Shown here: one piece after another, positions 7,108 through 12,787 of the stretch
Numbering within the stretch: position 1 is the first letter of the stretch
Layout of the letters: every line of letters begins with the position of its first letter
Source of the DNA: an uncultured Sulfuricurvum sp.
GTDB lineage: Bacteria; Campylobacterota; Campylobacteria; Campylobacterales; Sulfurimonadaceae
DNA length: 13,782 nt
Assembly (NCBI RefSeq): GCF_937936435.1
Contig: NZ_CALDDG010000141.1
Location: forward strand, 1 to 13,782
Direction: 5' to 3'
Program-made: the position numbers and the translations under genes
The notes under the pieces: generated by a model
What the model was told of the DNA's origin: nothing
Databases searched by the model: none
What the model saw: the letters and a program-made list of their open reading frames with translations, nothing else

Positions 7108-7113
7108 TATAAT
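7108..7113 (+). promoter_or_regulatory. Possible -10 box for a plus-strand structured transcript
   Basis: A perfect TATAAT preceded by GCTTAG, without a clear -35. Initiation near 7120 would give an RNA that reaches the terminator-like hairpin at 7239-7272 after about 150 bases, or continues toward 7648 if that hairpin does not form. Confidence 0.4.
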
Positions 7114-7209
7114 TGTTGCATTTATCGTTACATCATAAATGATATTAAATACAAGTGCGGGTTTAATCTCGTCTTTTGTTCTTTGATAACTGAATTTGCG
7201 GCTACAACA

Positions 7210-7272
7210 CTCCTGAAGAATCCATCGTCCGTATTTGGATTCTTCAGGGGCGTTCGCGCCCCTCGAATTTTT
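7210..7272 (+). terminator. Intrinsic terminator with a competing upstream hairpin
   Basis: Hairpin A pairs 7210-7223 with 7237-7250: 14 pairs including one G-T, 12 of them uninterrupted, with a 13-base loop. Hairpin B pairs AGGGGCG (7246-7252) with CGCCCCT (7257-7263) across a TTCG tetraloop, can be lengthened by ATTC (7239-7242) with GAAT (7265-7268), and is followed by T5 (7268-7272). B has the form of a plus-strand intrinsic terminator. A uses all four of the G residues B needs, so the two exclude each other, as in attenuators and riboswitch expression platforms. No known riboswitch aptamer was recognised upstream, so it could equally be the 3' end of a small RNA. Confidence 0.5.
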
Positions 7273-7558
7273 CAATGCCGGCTTCGTCTCCGCAGTGATA
7301 GCTGATGTCCGTATGATTCTCCTCATCCGAACACGATCTCCTGAGAAATGGAATTACCAAGAAACCTCATTTCTACAAAAGCAAAATCAGCGGTGCGACA
7401 TTGAAATCCCCCGAGTTCTATGTGTATCAGGCCGCTTCCAACTCTTTTGTTTTCTGCATTTAGCAATCGGGTTGGAAGGATACTCCGGCTCTTGAAAAGA
7501 TATTCTATCTCATCTCTATCAATTATTATCATTCATTTTTTACTCTGCTTCTTTCCCC

Positions 7559-7585
7559 TAAACATCCTAATTATAGGTATGTTTA
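7559..7585. promoter_or_regulatory. Inverted repeat around a minus-strand TATAAT
   Basis: Bases 7559-7569 and 7574-7585 form eleven pairs with one bulged T and a 4-base centre. Read on the minus strand the centre contains a perfect TATAAT (7575-7570), so this could be a promoter with a built-in operator for the small ORF starting at 7532. Read on the plus strand, the hairpin is followed by AGTCTATTTTC and could be a weak terminator for RNA coming from the left. Both readings are possible. Confidence 0.35.
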
Positions 7586-7619
7586 AGTCTATTTTCTTAC
7601 AATACCGCTATATCAAAAA

Positions 7620-7628
7620 TGATATATA
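7620..7628 (+). promoter_or_regulatory. Possible extended -10 of the secreted-protein / diheme cytochrome unit
   Basis: TGATATATA resembles the TGn-extended -10 boxes of the acl and mqnE promoters, with the pattern relaxed to TATATA. It would start transcription about 14 bases before the ATG at 7648, leaving room for the AAGGA site at 7639-7643. The surrounding AT-rich DNA makes chance matches likely. Confidence 0.35.
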
Positions 7629-7647
7629 AATCTATCAAAGGAAAAAA

Positions 7648-8127
7648 ATGAAAATCACACTCTACTTGATGCTTATGTTGTCCACTCTTTTTGCCCGGGA
7701 AGCAACCTTGCCCGCCGAATTAAGCGCATGGAAAAGCTTATCGTTTGTAAACGCCGCAAAAAATGCCGATGAACTGAACGATGCCGTCCTCACCCTGAAT
7801 CATGCTTCATTGGTAGGACTTTCCAATACTCCGAAAGTTAAATACCCCCTCAGACCTGCTAATGAAGGCGGTACGGTCAGCTATGGGGGGATTTTTCAAA
7901 TCACGATTAAAGAGAGCGGTATCTATCGGATTGCCCTAGCAAACGCTTCATGGATTGATATGGTCAAGGAGGGTAAAGCCGCCGTTTCGATAGCCCACAG
8001 CGGAGGACCGGAAAATTCCGGTATACGAAAAATGTTGGATTACACTCTGGAAGCGGGAATCTATACGCTCCAACTCTCTGCCGGAGCGGACAGCACCTCG
8101 GCCGTACTTATTACAAAAGTCAAGTAA
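7648..8127 (+). CDS. Small secreted protein of unknown function, partner of a diheme peroxidase
   Basis: 159 residues with an N-terminal signal peptide (about 1-16, hydrophobic core YLMLMLSTLFA) and so probably periplasmic. The mature part has a weakly conserved first half (LPAELSAWKSL, 21-31) and a beta-rich second half, YGGIFQITIKESGIYRIALA (79-98), then SWIDMVKEGKAA, IAHSGGPENSGIRKMLDY (115-132) and LEAGIYTLQL. I recall a family of similar-sized proteobacterial proteins with the pattern YGG-F-V-AG-YRVAL-WIDV-AH-GP-SGIRKM, sometimes carrying a misleading dioxygenase name; this is from memory and unchecked. There are no cysteines; His117, Trp28 and Trp102 are notable. The AAGGA site six bases before the ATG fixes the start. 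Six bases separate it from the diheme cytochrome gene, implying a shared transcript and related roles in the periplasm. Confidence 0.75.
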   Translation: MKITLYLMLMLSTLFAREATLPAELSAWKSLSFVNAAKNADELNDAVLTLNHASLVGLSNTPKVKYPLRPANEGGTVSYGGIFQITIKESGIYRIALANASWIDMVKEGKAAVSIAHSGGPENSGIRKMLDYTLEAGIYTLQLSAGADSTSAVLITKVK

Positions 8128-8133
8128 TCGAAA

Positions 8134-9099
8134 ATGAGCCGAATACAACAAGCAATCCGAATTTCCTTTGCCGTTTTTCTTTGTACGACGCAGTTATATG
8201 CACAAAACGATCAGGTTATGCGAGACTTAGGACATCGCCTATTTTACGATGCCGATCTCTCGATCAACGGCACGATGTCGTGTGCGACGTGTCATGAGCA
8301 GCGCCGGGCGTTTACGGACGGCAATCGTATGCACCCCGGAGCGCTCGGCGATCCCGGCAAACGCAATGTTCCGGGATTGGCTAATGTCCGCGCGTTTAAA
8401 AATCTCACATGGGCAAACAACCACCTAAGCGGATTAGCCGAACAATCGCTGATGCCGATCCGGGGAACCGACCCGATCGAGATGGGGATGAACGGCTATG
8501 AGGATGAAATCGCCAAACGGTTATCTAAAAACGAATGCTATCAAAAACTTTTCTCCCTTGCGTTCCCGAACCAACACGGAGCGATCACGCTGGAAAACGT
8601 CACACAGGCACTGGAGCGTTTTGAAAAAACGCTGATATCCGATAATTCTCTCTACGACCAAATGGCAAAAGCACATAAACCCTTGCCGCTCAAAGAAGCC
8701 AGAGAAGGGGAAAAACTCTTTTTCGGAGCCGCAAAATGCAACAGTTGCCATAGCACACCGCTCTTTAGCGACGACAACTTTCATCACGTCCAGCCGCAAA
8801 ACCGACAAACGGACAATCCAACCACAGATTATGGTCTCTCCGACGTCACCGGCAATCCCAAAGACAAAAACTTCTTCCGAACTCCGAGCCTGAGAAATGC
8901 CGCGATGACTTCTCCGTATTGGCATGACGGCAGTGCCGATACGCTGAGAGATGCCATCCGAAAACATAACCTGAAAATCAATCAAACATTGAGCGAACGG
9001 GATATCGATACGATCATCGCCTTCATCGATACGCTAAGCGATAGTTCATTCATCACGAACCCAAAATTTTCCAAACCAAGTCCGGAGTGCCCGTATTAA
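8134..9099 (+). CDS. Diheme cytochrome c peroxidase / MauG-family protein
   Basis: 321 residues with a Sec signal peptide (about 1-23, ending QLYA). Two c-type heme sites, CATCH (50-54) and CNSCH (202-206), plus TDPIEMGM (112-119) and SPYWHDGSADTL (260-271), are hallmarks of the bacterial diheme cytochrome c peroxidase/MauG superfamily. Members either reduce H2O2 with electrons from cytochrome c in the periplasm, or, like MauG and MbnH, oxidise residues of a partner protein. Trp93 in NLTWANNH lies near the position of the conserved inter-heme tryptophan. Motif reading cannot separate a true peroxidase from a MauG/MbnH-type enzyme. There is no good ribosome-binding site before the ATG, so translation probably depends on the upstream gene six bases away. 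The close pairing with a small secreted protein favours a dedicated substrate or accessory factor. Confidence 0.9.
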   Translation: MSRIQQAIRISFAVFLCTTQLYAQNDQVMRDLGHRLFYDADLSINGTMSCATCHEQRRAFTDGNRMHPGALGDPGKRNVPGLANVRAFKNLTWANNHLSGLAEQSLMPIRGTDPIEMGMNGYEDEIAKRLSKNECYQKLFSLAFPNQHGAITLENVTQALERFEKTLISDNSLYDQMAKAHKPLPLKEAREGEKLFFGAAKCNSCHSTPLFSDDNFHHVQPQNRQTDNPTTDYGLSDVTGNPKDKNFFRTPSLRNAAMTSPYWHDGSADTLRDAIRKHNLKINQTLSERDIDTIIAFIDTLSDSSFITNPKFSKPSPECPY

Positions 9100-9101
9100 T
9101 T

Positions 9102-9125
9102 CCCCCTATCCCTAGAAGACGGGGG
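9102..9125. terminator. Weak hairpin between convergent genes
   Basis: CCCCC (9102-9106) pairs with GGGGG (9121-9125) across a 14-base loop, just after the cytochrome stop codon. Neither strand has a T tract directly after the stem, so it is a poor intrinsic terminator. The 97-base gap between the convergent cytochrome and GGDEF genes holds nothing else I can support. Confidence 0.25.
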
Positions 9126-9196
9126 TAAAAAATGCTGATGACATTAAAATACTGAAGGAGAAGTTTCGGATCGATAAAGATGACTGAAAATAGAGT

Positions 9197-10141
9197 TTAT
9201 TCATACCAATCAAATAAAATCGTGCAGTTTTTATTGGACTTTTTCGCACAGTATAGCGCTTTTTCCGCACGGGCGATAATTCCGTCGAACGTATCGTTTT
9301 GCTGATGGATCGTTACTCCGGCACTGATGGTGACATGAACGCTTCTGCCCAGATAGAACAGGTTGCTGTTTTCGATTTTTATACGGATTTTATCCGCAAG
9401 GTCGAATGCTTTTGAAACATCGCATCGAGTCAGGATAACGGCAAATTCTTCGCCTCCGTATCGATAAACCTTGTCCGTGTCGCGGATCATCGTTTTGATC
9501 GTTTGGGCAATGAAATAGAGCACTTTATCTCCTGCGACATAGCCGTGCTGATCGTTGATAAATTTGAAGTTGTCGACATCAAACATCATCAATATCATCG
9601 GAATTGTTTTACTTTTCCCTACTTCAAGCAAAGGTATCACATCTTCGACAAATCCTTTGCGATTGCCGACCTTCGTCAAAGAATCCGTCGTCAGGGATGA
9701 AAACGCCGCATTAAGATCCGTCGTCAATTCGATGATTTTGGAGTGCGCTTTGTCGAGTTCGCCGTACATATCTTTGTTGAGGGCATGAAGACTTTCGACA
9801 AAAGCGATATGTTCCTCTTCTTCACTGACGGGGGCATTATCGAGACGTTCTTGCTGTTTTTTCGCTACCGATGTAATATCCTCATGGGCTTTGGAAAATG
9901 AAATGACGGAGCGTTTAGCGATATCGAGATGTTTTGCGCCGTCATCTTTAAAGCTATTTAAAACCTGTTGTTCCGAGTCTTCAAGTTCTTTACGTAATTC
10001 GGCATCGGCTACTTCCGAAAAAAACTCATCGAAATATTTTTTATAATGTGCCGGATAGGGCGAAATCTGCGTCGAACGCAAATGCCCCATCACCTGATCA
10101 TGAATTGCCATAATTTTTTGATAGTTATTTGTGTTATTCAT
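9197..10141 (-). CDS. Soluble diguanylate cyclase (GGDEF domain)
   Basis: 314 residues with no signal peptide or membrane segment, so cytoplasmic. The C-terminal GGDEF domain (about 150-310) makes cyclic di-GMP from two GTP. TDSLTKVGNRKGF (152-164), FDVDNFKFIND (187-197) with metal ligand Asp188, and the active-site GGEEF (229-233) are intact. RDTD (220-223) five residues before GGEEF is the RxxD I-site, so product inhibition is expected. The N-terminal 150 residues are helical and charged, with likely coiled coil around 45-145, and begin with a conserved-looking SPYPAHYKKYFDEF (27-40); this could be a dimerisation or signal-input domain but has no name I can give. The start is supported by TAGGAG nine bases upstream and by a TATAAT at 10165-10170. 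It is transcribed divergently from glnD. Confidence 0.93.
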   Translation of the reverse strand: MNNTNNYQKIMAIHDQVMGHLRSTQISPYPAHYKKYFDEFFSEVADAELRKELEDSEQQVLNSFKDDGAKHLDIAKRSVISFSKAHEDITSVAKKQQERLDNAPVSEEEEHIAFVESLHALNKDMYGELDKAHSKIIELTTDLNAAFSSLTTDSLTKVGNRKGFVEDVIPLLEVGKSKTIPMILMMFDVDNFKFINDQHGYVAGDKVLYFIAQTIKTMIRDTDKVYRYGGEEFAVILTRCDVSKAFDLADKIRIKIENSNLFYLGRSVHVTISAGVTIHQQNDTFDGIIARAEKALYCAKKSNKNCTILFDWYE

Positions 10142-10164
10142 CGTGACTCACTCCTAAAACCCAT

Positions 10165-10170
10165 ATTATA
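10165..10170 (-). promoter_or_regulatory. -10 box of the diguanylate cyclase gene
   Basis: A perfect TATAAT on the minus strand (preceded by GTGGC) with a predicted start near 10158. It leaves a leader of about 17 bases that carries TAGGAG before the ATG at 10141. No -35 match was seen. Confidence 0.6.
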
Positions 10171-10251
10171 GCCACTCTTTATAAATCATACTGTAAACCC
10201 GCTGCTTAGGAGATGACGTATTTTTCTTATCTAAAATAGAACGTTTTGCGC

Positions 10252-10257
10252 TACAAT
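10252..10257 (+). promoter_or_regulatory. Possible -10 box of glnD-glmS
   Basis: TACAAT on the plus strand would start transcription near 10264, 14 bases before the glnD ATG. The string TAGAACGT occurs at 10237-10244 and again at 10270-10277 immediately before the start codon. No strong ribosome-binding site is present, so a very short leader is plausible. Confidence 0.4.
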
Positions 10258-10277
10258 TAAATTAAAAAGTAGAACGT

Positions 10278-12785
10278 ATGAATATCACCGAACAAATCGA
10301 AGATCTGATCGGCAAGAAAGCCAGTGATTTCGAGATATCAAAACTTTTCAAAATCTATATCAACGATTATAAAGATTCGCTTCCCGAGGTATTTGAACGT
10401 AATCAAGGGAAAGATTTTCTCGTTACCCATACCAAAACGCTCGATTCGATCATCGCGCTGATGTATAAAACCGTATTGCGCCGTCTATTCGGCAACTATC
10501 TCCCGATGCGCAGTTCCATCCCTATAGCCTTTATCGCTCTGGGCAGCTACGGACGTGAACAGCTGTGTGTACACAGCGATATCGATCTTATGATCGTATA
10601 TGAGAAAAACGAGGGATTCAATACCGCCGCCATTATCGAAAAATTTCTTTATCTCGCGTGGGACGCAGGGCTTAAACTCGGACACTGCGTTCACGAAACC
10701 GGAGATCTACTCCAAGCCTCCCGCGAAGATATCACCATTAAAACCGCCTTGATGGAATCGCGCCTGATTATCGGTTCTCCGTTTACCTGGAGCGTCGCGC
10801 AAAACCATCTTACCGCTATACGGCACGATGACCCGAAAACCTTTATTCTCGCTAAAATCGAAGAAGCGACGCTACGCCGCCGCAAATTTCCCTCCTCCAT
10901 GCAGCCTCATATCAAAGAAGGGGTCGGAGGGCTCCGCGATTCGCAGCTGCTCTACTGGATCGCCAAAACTCTGTACGGCGTCACATCCCTCAAAGAGCTG
11001 AGCGGAACCCTCTTTAGCGAAGAGCAATACCGTGAGTACCGTATCGCGCTGGAGCTTCTCTTTCGGGTGCGGAGTGCATTGCATATCCTGACGGGCAAAC
11101 AGCAGGACCAATTGGTTCTCGATTATATGCCCCACATTGCCCGGATGCTCGGCTTTAGCGACGAACGCAAACTCGTAAGCCGCTTGCTAGAAGCCCAATG
11201 GCGGATCAATAATTTCACCCAAATCTATGTGAAAAAAATGTCGCGTTTGTATCTTAACGATACCTCTATCCTCCCTGCTCTGCGAACCGGACGTATCCGT
11301 AAAGGGTTTTATGCCGTTGAGGGTATTTTATATGCTTCATATAATACTCCGACGCCGAATGTCGATACGTTATTGGAGATGCTCGTCGCGTTAGAAGACA
11401 GAGAATGGCAATTTGATTCGAGCGTATTATTTCATTTCACCTATACCTCGATCAAACATCCGTTACGGACAAAGACCTATGCCCTGCTGCGTAAATTGTT
11501 TGAACGCCAACATCTTTACGTCCATTTGAAACTCTTTTACGATGCGGGTATTTTACATCACCTCATCGGCGCGTTTAAAAAAGTACTCCATCTGCCGCAG
11601 TTCGACGGGTACCATCATTATCCCGTCGATTTGCACTCCATCAAATGCATCGAAGCACTCGAATCGATCAAAGATCCTTATGTCGAAACGCTCTATAAAC
11701 CCCTCAGCCTTGCGGATAAGCTTTTGCTCAAAGCGACCATTCTCCTGCACGATACCGGAAAAGGGCGTAAGCAGGACCACAGCGAAGTAGGAAGCAAACT
11801 GATCGTTCCGTTTCTCAAAAACCTTAAACTCCCGATTCATCAATACGAACGTGGAGCTTTACTGGTACGCCATCATATCCTGATGAGCAACGTCGCTTAC
11901 CGTGAAAACCTCTATCATGAAAAGACACTCTATCAGTTTATGTCAAAGATCAAGTCGCCGGAAAATCTCACCCTTTTATACATCCTCACCTATGCCGATA
12001 TCAACGGCGTCGGAGAAGGAACGTATACCAGTTTCGGGGCTAATTTACTGCATGAACTCTACGAAGCCTCTATCGAAATCGCCTCTCAGAACGATCGGAT
12101 CAGCGATGCGCTCAAACGGCAGAACAAAGAGAAAAAAGTCTCCAACGACCCCGAATTCGGGCAACTCAGCAAAATCGAACAAAAGAAAGTTCTCTCGATC
12201 GAATCGAATCTCTTCTTTTTCAAACATACTCCGAATGAAATCATCGCGATTTCCAAAGAAGCGTTTGACTGCCAAAGCTTTACCTATCAGCTCAATATCG
12301 AAGGGGGATTGGTAATCCATATTTTCCGTAAAATTCCTCTTAATCTCGGATATCTACTTGGAAAACTGAGCTATCTTGATGTTGCATCGATGGATATTTT
12401 TACCCTTTTCGACGGTATTAAATACTTTAAAATCGAGTTTTTACAGCGTCCGAAAGAGGGGACGATGGAGCAGATTGAAATGATCGTCGAAGAAGCGTTT
12501 GACATGACGAAAAAAATCGAGCTTACTAAACCGATCATTAAACCCAACGAAATCACCCTCGATTGCGACCATTCTATCCATTATGCGCAGCTCAATCTCA
12601 ATACCACCAACCAACGGGGACTTCTGGCCTATTTTGTCCAATGTTTCGACGAAGCCAATATCAATATCGCGACCGCGAAAATTCACACAAATAAAAATTT
12701 AGCCCGTGACCATTTCTTAATCGAAAAACAAAATAGGATGTGCGATAATGCGCACGAAATTATTGCTAAATTGGTAGGAGAGTAA
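10278..12785 (+). CDS. glnD: PII uridylyltransferase / uridylyl-removing enzyme GlnD
   Basis: 835 residues, close to the usual 850-900. GlnD senses glutamine and attaches or removes UMP on PII (GlnB/GlnK), setting glutamine synthetase activity and nitrogen gene expression. Domains in order: nucleotidyltransferase with GSYGR (89-93) and SDIDL (100-104, Asp101/Asp103); the GlnD/GlnE helical region with KEGVGGLRD (213-221); an HD hydrolase with His491-Asp492 in LLHDTGKG and upstream YHHYPVDLHS (445-454); then the ACT region. The last ACT (about 766-833) is clear, with NQRGLLAYF (778-786) as the glutamine-binding turn. The first ACT (about 665-735) is poorly conserved. Both catalytic centres appear intact. 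The start follows a weak ribosome site; the gene is divergent from the GGDEF gene and two bases upstream of glmS. Confidence 0.95.
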   Translation: MNITEQIEDLIGKKASDFEISKLFKIYINDYKDSLPEVFERNQGKDFLVTHTKTLDSIIALMYKTVLRRLFGNYLPMRSSIPIAFIALGSYGREQLCVHSDIDLMIVYEKNEGFNTAAIIEKFLYLAWDAGLKLGHCVHETGDLLQASREDITIKTALMESRLIIGSPFTWSVAQNHLTAIRHDDPKTFILAKIEEATLRRRKFPSSMQPHIKEGVGGLRDSQLLYWIAKTLYGVTSLKELSGTLFSEEQYREYRIALELLFRVRSALHILTGKQQDQLVLDYMPHIARMLGFSDERKLVSRLLEAQWRINNFTQIYVKKMSRLYLNDTSILPALRTGRIRKGFYAVEGILYASYNTPTPNVDTLLEMLVALEDREWQFDSSVLFHFTYTSIKHPLRTKTYALLRKLFERQHLYVHLKLFYDAGILHHLIGAFKKVLHLPQFDGYHHYPVDLHSIKCIEALESIKDPYVETLYKPLSLADKLLLKATILLHDTGKGRKQDHSEVGSKLIVPFLKNLKLPIHQYERGALLVRHHILMSNVAYRENLYHEKTLYQFMSKIKSPENLTLLYILTYADINGVGEGTYTSFGANLLHELYEASIEIASQNDRISDALKRQNKEKKVSNDPEFGQLSKIEQKKVLSIESNLFFFKHTPNEIIAISKEAFDCQSFTYQLNIEGGLVIHIFRKIPLNLGYLLGKLSYLDVASMDIFTLFDGIKYFKIEFLQRPKEGTMEQIEMIVEEAFDMTKKIELTKPIIKPNEITLDCDHSIHYAQLNLNTTNQRGLLAYFVQCFDEANINIATAKIHTNKNLARDHFLIEKQNRMCDNAHEIIAKLVGE

Positions 12786-12787
12786 GT

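Larger units (their letters stand above)
6939..7647. other. Long structured region without a confident gene
   Basis: About 700 bases with no protein I recognise. The left part (to about 7110) is AT-rich and holds a terminator-like hairpin (7007-7041), two plus-strand TATAAT boxes and a 10-bp inverted repeat. The middle (7200-7500) has higher GC than usual for spacer DNA here, with the competing hairpins at 7210-7272, a repeated GTCCGTAT-GATTCT string (7227-7243 and 7307-7320), AGAAATG/CATTTCT arms (7344-7350, 7368-7374), and CTTCCAAC/GTTGGAAG arms (7435-7442, 7472-7479). Two minus-strand ORFs of 69 and 77 codons (7532-7323 and 7326-7093) overlap by ATGA. It may encode one or more structured RNAs, small proteins, or a decayed insertion; the sequence alone does not decide. 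Confidence 0.5.

Noticed and set aside
7470..7492. GGAAGGATACTCCGGC string resembling SRP RNA or a tmRNA piece
   Set aside because: It lacks the SRP helix 8 consensus, and no tmRNA tag, 3' TCCACCA end or RNase P core was found on either strand.
7235..7495. 86-codon plus-strand ORF
   Set aside because: It would start with TTG in the loop of the long hairpin, has no ribosome-binding site, and no familiar motif; the structured-RNA reading explains the region better.
9102..9196. Short plus-strand ORF after a GAAGGAG string near 9156-9162
   Set aside because: The ATG is too far from the purine stretch, and the reading frame runs antisense into the GGDEF gene and stops quickly.
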